Shown here: positions 54,752 to 62,628 of the stretch, in pieces | Layout of the letters: the number at the start of each line of letters is the position of its first letter | How positions within the stretch are numbered: the stretch's first letter is position 1 | DNA from: Streptacidiphilus albus JL83 | Lineage (GTDB): Bacteria; Actinomycetota; Actinomycetes; Streptomycetales; Streptomycetaceae | DNA length: 64,000 nucleotides | Direction of reading: 5' to 3' | NCBI RefSeq assembly: GCF_000744705.1 | Contig: NZ_JQML01000001.1 | Location: 8,132,017-8,196,016 of the forward strand | Position numbers and translations under genes: made by a program | The notes under the pieces: generated by a model | Database searches by the model: none | What the model was told of the DNA's origin: nothing | What the model saw: the letters and a program-made list of their open reading frames with translations, nothing else

Positions 54752-55705
54752 GTGAGTACGACAACACCTGCCGGCTGGTACCCGGATCCCAAGCCGAGCG
54801 ATCCCGTCAACCCCGGTCAGCGGTGGTGGAACGGCACCGACTGGACCGTCAGCACCAAGCCCGAGACGGTGCTGCCCGTCGCCGCGCCCAAGGTGCGCAA
54901 GCGCCGCCCGGCGCTGGTCGCCGGCGCGGTCGCCGCCATCCTCGGACTCGGGGTCGGATCGCTCGCCACGTACCTGATCATGGACGGCAACTCCTCCAGC
55001 AACAGCAGCAGCTCGGCCGCCCAGAGCCACGGCTTCGGCAGCGGCGGCAGCGGCGGTGCCGGCGGCCAGAATCCCTTCGGGGAGGGCGGCTCGGGCTCGG
55101 GCGGCTCCGGTTCCGGTGGTTCGGGCTCGGGTGGTTCGGGCGGCTCGGGCTCGGGCGGTTCCGGCGGCTCGTCCACGGGCAGCAATGTGGCGGTGGACAT
55201 GGCGAACGGGATCACCCTGCCGGATCCCGGCAGCGGCTGGACCGGCGGCACTGTCACCGGCGGCTTTGCCGAGCTGAGCTACGGCTCCTACAAGTGCACC
55301 CAGGCCAGCGCCGGCTGCTCCCTGGCCGGAGTCTCGACCAGCACGCTGAAGATCCCCGCCAGCGGCGGGGTCCAGGCGGCGGCCGAGGCCGACATGCCCG
55401 GCGCGGTCAGCAGCGCCTACGGCACGGTCACCGGCCACAAGCAGCTGGAGGCACAGTCGGTGACCGTGGCCGGACAGTCCGGCTACCTGATCCGCTGGCA
55501 GGTCGACGCCAAGGTCGGCAACAACGGCACCGTCGAGGACGTGGTCTTCCCGAACGCGGCCGGCACCGCCTATGTCGCCGTCCACTTCGGGTTCGACATC
55601 GCCGCCAAGGCCCCGGCCGTCTCGCTGATGGACACCATCGTCGCCGGCATCCAGCAGTACAGCGGCAACACCGGCGGCAGCACGGGCCCGGGAACCACCT
55701 CCTGA
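54752..55705 (+). CDS. DUF2510 membrane-anchored protein
   Basis: 317 residues from the GTG at 54752; no SD, so possibly leaderless (TTGACC at 54712-54717 and CATAGAT at 54737-54743 are candidate boxes). An N-terminal DUF2510 motif, AGWYPDP...QRWWNGTDWT, faces the cytoplasm. One membrane helix follows (about 55-75), then a Gly-Ser linker of about 70 residues (GSGGSGSGG repeats) and an extracytoplasmic domain (about 145-310) ending in Gly/Thr. This resembles other actinobacterial DUF2510 surface proteins. Function unknown. Confidence 0.82.
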   Translation: MSTTTPAGWYPDPKPSDPVNPGQRWWNGTDWTVSTKPETVLPVAAPKVRKRRPALVAGAVAAILGLGVGSLATYLIMDGNSSSNSSSSAAQSHGFGSGGSGGAGGQNPFGEGGSGSGGSGSGGSGSGGSGGSGSGGSGGSSTGSNVAVDMANGITLPDPGSGWTGGTVTGGFAELSYGSYKCTQASAGCSLAGVSTSTLKIPASGGVQAAAEADMPGAVSSAYGTVTGHKQLEAQSVTVAGQSGYLIRWQVDAKVGNNGTVEDVVFPNAAGTAYVAVHFGFDIAAKAPAVSLMDTIVAGIQQYSGNTGGSTGPGTTS

Positions 55706-55723
55706 CCCGCCGCCCCTGGCACG

Positions 55724-55770
55724 CCGAGCAGCCGCCCACCGGAATCCTGGTCCGGTGGGCGGCTGCTCGG
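55724..55770. terminator. Perfect 20-bp-stem terminator
   Basis: Arms 55724-55743 and 55751-55770 are fully complementary with a 7-nt loop. It sits between the DUF2510 gene and the convergent 39-residue gene and can serve both. Confidence 0.85.
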
Positions 55771-55788
55771 TCGTCCGGGGCCGGGCGC

Positions 55789-55908
55789 TCAGGAGCGGCG
55801 GTGCGCGCCCTTGCTGCGGTAGGAGAGGCCGCCGATCAAGAAGATCACTGTGCCGGCGAAGATGGCGATCACGGCCAGTGAGAACAGGATGATTTCCAGC
55901 ACCTTCAC
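55789..55908 (-). CDS. 39-residue single-helix membrane protein
   Basis: GTG at 55908 preceded by GGAGGAGG with good spacing. The product MKVLEIILFSLAVIAIFAGT, then VIFLIGGLSYRSKGAHRRS, is one long membrane helix (about residues 4-28) with a basic cytosolic tail. Clear SD, GC-rich third positions and a terminator behind it make it a real small gene despite its size. The function is unknown; such micro-proteins often adjust membrane complexes. Confidence 0.7.
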   Translation of the reverse strand: MKVLEIILFSLAVIAIFAGTVIFLIGGLSYRSKGAHRRS

Positions 55909-56019
55909 GGGGGCCTCCTCCGGCCGGTGCACGGGTGGAGATCGGCGGTGCGCCGTGGGCCCAACCCTAGGTCGACCGCACCGGACCGGCCACTCGGCGC
56001 CGGCGCCGGAGGAGGAGGC

Positions 56020-57225
56020 TCAGAGGAAGGTCTTGCCCTCGCCGCGGTAGGTCGGCACGGTCTCCACCACCCGGTCGCCCTGGACCAGCTGCAACTCGGC
56101 GAAGCGCTCGCACAGTTCACCGGCCTTGGCGTGCCGGAACCAGACCCGGTCGCCGATCAGCAGGTCGTCCGCGGCCGGGCCCAGCAGCGGGGTCTGCACC
56201 TCGCCCGCGCCCTCCTGGGGGTCGTAGCGCAGGCCCTCCGGCAGGTGGGGGACGGGTGAGCGGTCCTGGCCGGCCGCACCCGAGGCGGGGTAGCCGCCGC
56301 CGAGCACCGTCACCACGCCGACCCCGGGCCGCCGGACCACCGGCTGGGCGAACAGCGCCGCCGGGCGCCCGTGGAACGAGCGGTAGTTGTCGAACAGCCG
56401 GGGGACGTAGAGGCCGGAGCCGGCCGCCACCTCGGTCACCGCGTCCTCCGCGACCGTGCTCTCCACACTGCCGGTGCCGCCGCCGTTGACGAACTCCAGG
56501 TCCACCACCCGGCGCAGGGCGCGTACCGTCCCGGCGCGCCGCTGGGCCAGCTCCGCGCGGGCCGTGCGCTGCATCAGCTGGACCATCCGCGAGCGGAACG
56601 GCCGTCCGGCGATGCTGTCGCCGACGCCCGCGACATGGCCCTCGTAGGCCATCAGCCCGACCACCCGGAAACCGGGACGCTGCTGCACCAGCTCGGCGAA
56701 GGCGGCCACCGCCTCCGGCGTCCGCAGCGGCGAGCGCCGGGCGCCGATCCGGACCCTGCCGCCGAGCAGCCGCAGCGCGGTGTCCAGCTCCAGGCAGACC
56801 CGGATCTCCTCGGTCCCGCCGTCCCTGGCCGCGTCCACCAGGTCGAGCTGGGCCGGGTCGTCCAGCAGCACCGAGATGGCGCCCGCCAGCTTGGGGTCGG
56901 CGGCCAGCTCGGCGTAGCCGGCCCGGTCCGCCGAGGGGTAGGCCAGCAGGATGTCCTCGAAGCCCGCCCGCGCCAGCCAGATGGACTCGGCCAGGGTGAA
57001 GCTCATGACGCCCTGGAAGCCGTCCGTCCGCAGCACCCGTTCCAGCAGTGCGCGGCAGCGGACCGACTTGCTGGCCACCCGGACCGGCTTGCCGTTCGCC
57101 CGGCGCACCAGGTCGGCGGCGTTGGCGTCGAAGGCGTCCAGGTCCACGATCGCCAGCGGCGCGTCGAGGTGGGCGGTGGCCCGGTCGTACCGAGCCCGGT
57201 CGGCGGAAGGCGTGGTGGTCACCAT
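56020..57225 (-). CDS. Fold type III PLP enzyme (D-threonine aldolase/alanine racemase-like)
   Basis: 401 residues from the ATG at 57225. The N-terminal barrel starts APLAIVDLDAFDANAADLVR; VRVASKSVRC carries the PLP-binding Lys. LMAYEGHVAGVGD and EFVNGGGTGSVES are the phosphate-binding loop region. The C-terminal metal-binding region is typical of the D-Thr aldolase/D-Ser dehydratase (DSD1-like) family, often named amino acid deaminase/aldolase. The natural substrate is unknown; D-amino acids are likely. Monocistronic. Confidence 0.88.
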   Translation of the reverse strand: MVTTTPSADRARYDRATAHLDAPLAIVDLDAFDANAADLVRRANGKPVRVASKSVRCRALLERVLRTDGFQGVMSFTLAESIWLARAGFEDILLAYPSADRAGYAELAADPKLAGAISVLLDDPAQLDLVDAARDGGTEEIRVCLELDTALRLLGGRVRIGARRSPLRTPEAVAAFAELVQQRPGFRVVGLMAYEGHVAGVGDSIAGRPFRSRMVQLMQRTARAELAQRRAGTVRALRRVVDLEFVNGGGTGSVESTVAEDAVTEVAAGSGLYVPRLFDNYRSFHGRPAALFAQPVVRRPGVGVVTVLGGGYPASGAAGQDRSPVPHLPEGLRYDPQEGAGEVQTPLLGPAADDLLIGDRVWFRHAKAGELCERFAELQLVQGDRVVETVPTYRGEGKTFL

Positions 57226-57286
57226 GGGCGAAGACTGCCACAGCACCCGTACCGACCGGTAGGTCCTGGCCGCAGCTGTCGAACCG

Positions 57287-58276
57287 TCAGCTGGTTCCCA
57301 GTGAACCGGCAGCCGCCTGGGCCACCGACTGCACCAGCGAGATGCCGCCCGACTCGGAGGTGTTTCCGTCGGAGACCACCGCGATCAGCAGCTGGTGCCC
57401 GTCGCGCTGGACCTCGCCGATGCTGTTGATCACCCACAGGCCGGTCGCGGACCGGGGCAGCCAGCCGTTCTTGACCGCGTAGTCGTTCCCGCTGGCGGCG
57501 GCGCTGACGCCCCAGCGCTGGTCGCTCTCGACCTGGGCCAGCAGCCCCTGGATGTAGGAGCGGGAGGCCGGGGAGAGCAGCGAGTCGCCGGTGAACACCT
57601 GCCGGAGCAGGGTCAGCTGGTCGGCGGCGGTGGTCGTGGTGAGCCCCCAGTTGCCCTCGGTGCCGCCGCTGGTCGAGGTCAGCCCGAAGCGCTGGTTGGC
57701 CGCGTTCAGGCCGCTCTCCTGGCCGATGTCGAGCCACAGCGCGCTGGCCGAGTCGTTGTCGCTGTTCTCGATCATCGTGGTGGCCAGTGACTCCTGCTCG
57801 GCGGTGAGCGTGGTGCCCTGGTCCTGGGCCTGGAGCAGCAGCGTCGAGAGGATGTCCACCTTGACGATGCTGGCGGTGGCGAAGGCGTGTCCGGCCGCGC
57901 CGTAGCTCAGCGTCCGGCCGGTGCTCAGGTCGGTGACGGCGACCGAGACCGCGGTCGGACTCTGGGCCTGGGCGACGGCGGCGAGCAGCGCGGCGTCCGG
58001 GGTCGGCGACGGCGTCGGCGTCGGCGTCGGCGCGGGGCTCGGGCTCGCGGAGGCGGTCGGTGTCGCGGCCTCGGACGGCGCGGCCGCCTCGGACGGCGCC
58101 GCGGACGAGGACTTGGCTGCTGCGGTGGGAACGGAGTGGGCCACGGAGGTCATTGTGTCGGTCCGCGTGGCCGAACGGGCACGCCCCTGCAGCAGCAGTA
58201 CGGAGAGCAGGCCGACGAGGGCGACCAGGCTCACCGCGCCGAGCAGCCTCGCCCGGGAAACGCTTCGGATGGACAT
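57287..58276 (-). CDS. Class A beta-lactamase-like serine hydrolase
   Basis: 329 residues. N-terminal membrane anchor/signal (SLVALVGLLSVLLL), Ala/Ser/Pro-Thr stalk (about 40-95), then a penicillin-binding fold: SxxK in ATASIVKVDIL, SDN in ENSDNDSAS, KNG in VKNGWLP. These are the active-site elements of class A beta-lactamases, but the omega-loop EPELN is not visible (TEGNWGLTT in that area). It may be a cell-wall enzyme or a weak lactamase rather than a resistance factor. Confidence 0.85.
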   Translation of the reverse strand: MSIRSVSRARLLGAVSLVALVGLLSVLLLQGRARSATRTDTMTSVAHSVPTAAAKSSSAAPSEAAAPSEAATPTASASPSPAPTPTPTPSPTPDAALLAAVAQAQSPTAVSVAVTDLSTGRTLSYGAAGHAFATASIVKVDILSTLLLQAQDQGTTLTAEQESLATTMIENSDNDSASALWLDIGQESGLNAANQRFGLTSTSGGTEGNWGLTTTTAADQLTLLRQVFTGDSLLSPASRSYIQGLLAQVESDQRWGVSAAASGNDYAVKNGWLPRSATGLWVINSIGEVQRDGHQLLIAVVSDGNTSESGGISLVQSVAQAAAGSLGTS

Positions 58277-58409
58277 GACCGAGACGCTAGTAAGGGCCGC
58301 TTTGAGGAGACTGAAGAACTAATGGGTAGTTCCTGATACTTGCGACCGATCCTCGGAGCGGGCTCGGTGCGGGCTGGGCGCCCGCTGGGGATCGGCTACG
58401 CTGCACCGG

Positions 58410-59165
58410 GTGCAGCGCAAGAACATCCCTGACCCGGGGTTCGCGGGTGACGACGGCTCGGCCGACCCCCGGCTCGCGGAGGCCCTGGCCCGCCAAGCGG
58501 CCGACCCCTCGCCCGAGCACGAGAGCGAGCTGCTGGCCGCCCTGGTCGGGGCCCGGCTGATGGTGCCGATCGTGGCGGTCCTCGGCGAGGTCGAGACCGA
58601 CGCCGACGGACTGAAGCACGACAAGTCCAGCGACATGGCGGTGCCCACCATCAACACGCCGGACGGGCGCAAGGGCCTGCCGGCGTTCACCTCGCTGGAG
58701 GCGCTGGCCCGCTGGCGGGCGGACGCCAGGCCCGCGCCGGTCCCGGCCGCGCAGGCGGTGCAGGCGGCCTGGTCGGAGCGGGCCGACGCGCTGCTGATCG
58801 ACCTGGCCGGACCGGCCTTCTACGAGCTCTCCGGCGCCGCCATGCGCGCCGTGGCCGAGGGCAGGGCGATGGTCCCGCCGCTGCGCGACCCGGCGGTCGC
58901 GGAGGCGGTGCGGGCGCTGCTGGCCGGGTTCCCGCTGGTGCTCCGCGCCCACCTGCTGCCCAGCGAGCGCACCGATGCCATGCTGGCGCTGGTCCCGGAC
59001 CCGGCGGCGGACCCCGCCGCGCTCGGCCCGGAGGCGCAGCGGCTGGCCGCGGCGCTGGCCGGGGACCAGCTGCTGCGGATCCGGCTGGACCGGGGGCTCG
59101 ACCTGGCCGTGGTGCCGGCCTCTCCGGCCGAGCCCGCCGACCCGGTGTACGTCCGGCAGGTCTAG
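58410..59165 (+). CDS. SseB-like protein
   Basis: 251 residues, GTG start. SseB N-terminal domain (LAEALARQAADPSPEHESEL, LMVPIVAVLGEVETDADGLK, MAVPTINTPDGRKGLPAFTS), then a second half with LLIDLAGP and VAEGRAMVPP. No SD; TACGCT (58397-58402) lies 7 bp before the start, so the mRNA is probably leaderless. It is found next to infC in many streptomycetes. The function of chromosomal SseB proteins is unclear. Its stop shares bases with the convergent DUF1844 stop. Confidence 0.85.
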   Translation: MQRKNIPDPGFAGDDGSADPRLAEALARQAADPSPEHESELLAALVGARLMVPIVAVLGEVETDADGLKHDKSSDMAVPTINTPDGRKGLPAFTSLEALARWRADARPAPVPAAQAVQAAWSERADALLIDLAGPAFYELSGAAMRAVAEGRAMVPPLRDPAVAEAVRALLAGFPLVLRAHLLPSERTDAMLALVPDPAADPAALGPEAQRLAAALAGDQLLRIRLDRGLDLAVVPASPAEPADPVYVRQV

Positions 59166-59539
59166 CCGTAGACGGGCCCGGTGAACTTCTCGCCCGGGCC
59201 GTTGCCCGGCTCGTCCGGGACCAGCGAGGCCTCGCGGAAGGCGAGCTGGAGCGACTTCAGACCGTCCCGGAGCGGGGCCGCGTGGAAGTTGCTGATCTCC
59301 GGGGCGCCGGCGGTGACCAGCCCGGCCAGGGCGGTGATCAGCTTGCGGGCCTCGTCGAGGTCCTTGTGCTGCTCGCCGTCCTCGGCGAGGCCGAGGTTGA
59401 CGGCCGCCGCGCTCATCAGGTGCACCGCGACGGTGGTGATCACCTCAACCGCCGGGACGTCGGCGATGTCGCGGGTCAGGTCGTCGAAGTCGGAGCCCGC
59501 GGTGTCGGACGACTGGGGTGACTCGGGCTGGCTGCTCAT
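59162..59539 (-). CDS. DUF1844 protein
   Basis: 125 residues from the ATG at 59539. An acidic Ser-rich N-terminus, then the DUF1844 helices: [20 protein letters not shown] and [16 protein letters not shown] hydrophobic helical hairpin, function unknown, widely conserved upstream of infC in actinobacteria. Convergent with the SseB-like gene; the two stop codons overlap as CTAG (59162-59165). Divergent from the infC leader. Confidence 0.88.
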   Translation of the reverse strand: MSSQPESPQSSDTAGSDFDDLTRDIADVPAVEVITTVAVHLMSAAAVNLGLAEDGEQHKDLDEARKLITALAGLVTAGAPEISNFHAAPLRDGLKSLQLAFREASLVPDEPGNGPGEKFTGPVYG

Positions 59540-59651
59540 GGGGAGACTCGCTTCGCTGCAGGTGACCGCGCCTCTCTGGGGCGCAGTATCTCTGGGTCGC
59601 CAGTCTGCCCGATGGGTCGGCCGGGGCGGAAAAGAGGGAGGAACGGGCGGA

Positions 59652-59681
59652 TTCTGCACCACTCCCGGACGCTGCTATGCT
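59652..59681 (+). promoter_or_regulatory. Candidate infC promoter
   Basis: TATGCT (59676-59681) is a good -10 box, while the -35 candidate TTCTGC (59652-59657, spacer 18) is weak. This would give an infC leader of about 345 nt. Confidence 0.35.
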
Positions 59682-59881
59682 TACTACTGACCGGCCGGGT
59701 ACAGCCACGCCTCCGCAAGGGGAGCGAGGAGGACCCCGGCCCGCAAGTGGAGGCTCCCCTCCCACCCGCATCGACCCAAGGGTCGTCGGGTTCCGGTCGG
59801 ACAGTCCGCACTCCGGTGCGTGATCGTCCTCGTGTGCGCTGCCGACTCTACCGTTGGCAGTGCCGTGCCCGGTCTGTGTGG

Positions 59882-59913
59882 AGCCCCGCCTGTGTGTCAT
59901 GCGGGGCTTTTTT
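59882..59913 (+). terminator. Attenuator-like terminator in the infC leader
   Basis: AGCCCCGC and GCGGGGCT form a perfect 8-bp stem with an 11-nt loop, directly followed by TTTTTT. It sits about 200 nt into the leader and 120 nt before the infC start, so it must be read through for infC-rpmI-rplT expression. An upstream CTGCC/GGCAG hairpin (about 59840-59862) could take part in a switch. Confidence 0.65.
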
Positions 59914-59990
59914 CGTGCCCGCGGTAGGCGCCTCGCGCGGCACCGCGGCACGAATGAAGCCCTGTGTGGCGGTAACCAGTCCGCTGTTCA

Positions 59991-60013
59991 CGCGACTGCC
60001 GTCGGCAGTCGCG
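59991..60013 (+). promoter_or_regulatory. Hairpin just upstream of the infC ribosome binding site
   Basis: CGCGACTGCC and GGCAGTCGCG are perfect 10-bp arms with a GTC loop, 10 nt before the GAGGAGG SD. It may protect or present the SD, or be part of the attenuation structure. Confidence 0.5.
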
Positions 60014-60034
60014 AGGTGCAACCGAGGAGGATCC

Positions 60035-60772
60035 ATCAGCACCGAGCCCCGCATCAACGACCGGATTCGCGTCCCTGAGGTGCGACTCGTCGGTCCCAGT
60101 GGCGAGCAGGTCGGCATCGTGCCGCTGGCCAAGGCCCTGGAACTTGCGCAGGAGTACGACCTGGATCTGGTCGAGGTCGCGGCGACCGCCCGGCCGCCGG
60201 TGTGCAAGCTCATGGACTACGGCAAGTTCAAGTACGAGTCCGCCATGAAGGCCCGTGAGGCGCGCAAGAACCAGGCGCACACGGTCATCAAGGAGATGAA
60301 GCTCCGCCCCAAGATCGACCCGCACGACTACGACACCAAGAAGGGTCACGTCGTTCGGTTCCTCAAGCAGGGTGACAAGGTCAAGATCACGATCATGTTC
60401 CGTGGTCGTGAGCAGTCCCGCCCCGAGCTGGGCTTCCGGCTTCTGCAGCGACTTGCCTCGGACGTTGAGGAGTTGGGCTTCATCGAGTCCAACCCCAAGC
60501 AGGACGGCCGGAACATGATCATGGTTCTGGGCCCGCACAAGAAGAAGACCGAGGCGATGGCCGAGGCCCGCGAGGCAGCAGCCATCCGCAAGGCCGAGCG
60601 TCAGGGCCGCCCGGCCGAGGGCGACGAGGTCGACGACCTCGACGAGCAGGTGCTCGACGAGACCGTCGAGGCTGACGACGAGGTCGAGGCGGCCGACGAG
60701 GCAGCCGACGACGTCGTCGAGGCCGCCGAGGTCGTCGAGACCGAGGAGACCCCGGAGGCGGCAGCCAGCTAG
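60035..60772 (+). CDS. infC: Translation initiation factor IF-3
   Basis: 245 residues. Conserved sequence begins [19 protein letters not shown]. No ATG, GTG or TTG lies in frame near it; the codon placed after GAGGAGG (60024-60030) is ATC at 60035, matching the rare AUU/AUC starts by which IF-3 limits its own synthesis. N-domain (about 1-75), helical linker and C-domain with [16 protein letters not shown] and [14 protein letters not shown] motifs are all present. The tail of about 60 residues is acidic ([20 protein letters not shown]), typical of streptomycetes. First gene of infC-rpmI-rplT. Confidence 0.93.
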   Translation: MSTEPRINDRIRVPEVRLVGPSGEQVGIVPLAKALELAQEYDLDLVEVAATARPPVCKLMDYGKFKYESAMKAREARKNQAHTVIKEMKLRPKIDPHDYDTKKGHVVRFLKQGDKVKITIMFRGREQSRPELGFRLLQRLASDVEELGFIESNPKQDGRNMIMVLGPHKKKTEAMAEAREAAAIRKAERQGRPAEGDEVDDLDEQVLDETVEADDEVEAADEAADDVVEAAEVVETEETPEAAAS

Positions 60773-60890
60773 GCTGCCGCGTCCACCCCGGTTCTCCGGC
60801 ACCCGCCGGAGAACCCAGGAGATCCACAAGCGTTCCCGTCCGCGCCCCGGCGCTCGGACGGGAGCGGACCGACGAGGAGAGTACGGCGAC

Positions 60891-61085
60891 ATGCCGAAGA
60901 ACAAGACGCACTCCGGTGCCAGCAAGCGCTTCAAGATCACTGGCTCCGGCAAGGTGCTGCGCCAGCGCGCCGGCCGTCGTCACCTGCTCGAGCACAAGTC
61001 GTCCACGCTGACCCGTCGCCTGGCCGGCACGGTCGAGGTGGCCCCGGCTGATGTCAAGAAGGTCAAGAAGCTTCTCGGCAAGTGA
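60891..61085 (+). CDS. rpmI: 50S ribosomal protein L35
   Basis: 64 residues, [20 protein letters not shown], basic throughout, full length for bL35. The ATG is preceded by GAGGAGAG. Lies between infC (118 bp) and rplT (82 bp) in the universal order. Confidence 0.98.
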   Translation: MPKNKTHSGASKRFKITGSGKVLRQRAGRRHLLEHKSSTLTRRLAGTVEVAPADVKKVKKLLGK

Positions 61086-61167
61086 TCTTGCGCCTCGCGC
61101 AGATCCCCTCGATCCATTCGTACCGGGCCATGTGAAACCGACCGTGGCCCTCACCAAGGAGTAACAA

Positions 61168-61563
61168 GTGGCACGCGTCAAGCGGGCAGTAAACGCCCAC
61201 AAGAAGCGCCGGGTCGTCCTCGAGCGCGCCAGCGGTTACCGCGGCCAGCGTTCGCGTCTGTACCGTAAGGCGAAGGAGCAGCTGCTGCACTCCTTCACTT
61301 ACAACTACAACGACCGGAAGAAGCGCAAGGGCGACTTCCGTCAGCTGTGGATCCAGCGCATCAACGCTGCGGCCCGTGCCAACGGCATGACCTACAACCG
61401 CCTGATCCAGGGCCTGAAGGTCGCCAACGTCGAGATCGACCGCAAGATGCTGGCCGAGCTGGCCGTGCACGATGCCACCGCGTTCTCCGCGCTGGTCGAG
61501 GTTGCGCAGAAGGCCCTCCCGGCCGACGTGAACGCGCCCCGCGTCGCCGCCGACGCCGCCTGA
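61168..61563 (+). CDS. rplT: 50S ribosomal protein L20
   Basis: 131 residues; GTG start, [28 protein letters not shown], then [20 protein letters not shown] and [13 protein letters not shown], standard for bL20, which is essential for early 50S assembly. The C-terminus has an Ala/Val tail. In other phyla L20 represses this operon by binding the leader; a comparable role here is possible but not shown. Confidence 0.98.
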   Translation: MARVKRAVNAHKKRRVVLERASGYRGQRSRLYRKAKEQLLHSFTYNYNDRKKRKGDFRQLWIQRINAAARANGMTYNRLIQGLKVANVEIDRKMLAELAVHDATAFSALVEVAQKALPADVNAPRVAADAA

Positions 61564-61611
61564 TCCAGCTCCCCGAGCTGATCACGCGTCACGCAGCACC
61601 GCAGTACTTCC

Positions 61612-61643
61612 GGGCCCGCAGGGGGAACACCCCCTGCGGGCCC
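61612..61643 (+). terminator. Terminator of the infC-rpmI-rplT operon
   Basis: GGGCCCGCAGGGGG and CCCCCTGCGGGCCC are perfect 14-bp arms with an AACA loop, 48 bp after rplT. Confidence 0.88.
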
Positions 61644-61727
61644 CTGCGTTGACCGCCTCCGCCCCCGCCTGCACCGCTCCCCGGTCCGCCCTCCGCTGCC
61701 CGCCTGCCCGTCGAAGCGAGAACCGCG

Positions 61728-62591
61728 ATGCCCCTGCCGTACACCCCCGAGCTCACCTCGCTGCGCTCGCCGAGGGTCAGCGCCGCCCGCCGCCTCTCCC
61801 GCCGCGTCCAGCGGACCAAGGAGCGCCGCTTCGTCGCCGAGGGACCGCAGGCGGTCCGCGAGGCCGTGGCCTACGGGACGGTTCCGGGCAGCGGCGGCGA
61901 GCACGCGGTGGTCGAGATCTATGTCACCCGGGAGGCCGCCGAGCGCCACGCGGACCTGCTCGCGGAGGCCCACGGCGCCCGGGTGCCGGTGCTCACCGCC
62001 ACCGACGAGGTGATCGCGGCCGTCTGCCAGACGGTGACCCCGCAGGGCATCGCCGCCGTCTGCCGCTTCGTCGACACGCCCTTCGCCACGGTGCTGGCCG
62101 CCCGGCCCAAGCTGGTCGCGGTGCTGGCGCACGTCCGCGACCCGGGGAACGCGGGGACGGTGCTGCGCACCGCCGACGCGGCCGGCGCGGACGCGGTGGT
62201 GCTCACCGACGCCTCGGTCGACCTCTACAACCCGAAGGCGGTCCGGGCCTCGGTCGGCAGCCTCTACCACCTGCCGGTCGCGGTCGGGGTGCCGGTCGAG
62301 GAGGCCGTCGCCGGGCTGCGCGCCGCCGGGGTGCGGATCCTCGCCGCGGACGGCGCGGGCGAGCGCGACCTGGACGCCGAACTCGACGACGGCACCCTGT
62401 CCACGCCCACCGCCTGGGTCTTCGGCAACGAGGCCTGGGGCCTGCCCGAGCCCACGCGTGCGCTGGCGGACGAGGTGGTGCGGGTGCCGATCCACGGTCA
62501 CGCCGAGAGCCTCAACCTGGCCACGGCCGCCGCCGTCTGCCTCTACGCCTCCGCGCGCGCCCAGCGTGCCTCCGGCGGTTGCCGCGGCTGA
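61728..62591 (+). CDS. SpoU/TrmH family RNA methyltransferase
   Basis: 287 residues. N-terminal L30e-like substrate domain (about 10-110: SRRVQRTKERRFVAEGPQAV), then the knotted SPOUT fold: LAHVRDPGNAGTVLRTADAA (motif 1), WVFGNEAWGLP (motif 2) and HAESLNLATAAAVCLY (motif 3). It 2'-O-methylates a ribose in rRNA or tRNA; RlmB/TsnR-like 23S targets are likely. The conserved position downstream of rplT in streptomycetes agrees. Confidence 0.92.
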   Translation: MPLPYTPELTSLRSPRVSAARRLSRRVQRTKERRFVAEGPQAVREAVAYGTVPGSGGEHAVVEIYVTREAAERHADLLAEAHGARVPVLTATDEVIAAVCQTVTPQGIAAVCRFVDTPFATVLAARPKLVAVLAHVRDPGNAGTVLRTADAAGADAVVLTDASVDLYNPKAVRASVGSLYHLPVAVGVPVEEAVAGLRAAGVRILAADGAGERDLDAELDDGTLSTPTAWVFGNEAWGLPEPTRALADEVVRVPIHGHAESLNLATAAAVCLYASARAQRASGGCRG

Positions 62592-62628
62592 GCCGATTTT
62601 CGCTAGGGTGGCCACCGGAGGGGTGGCG

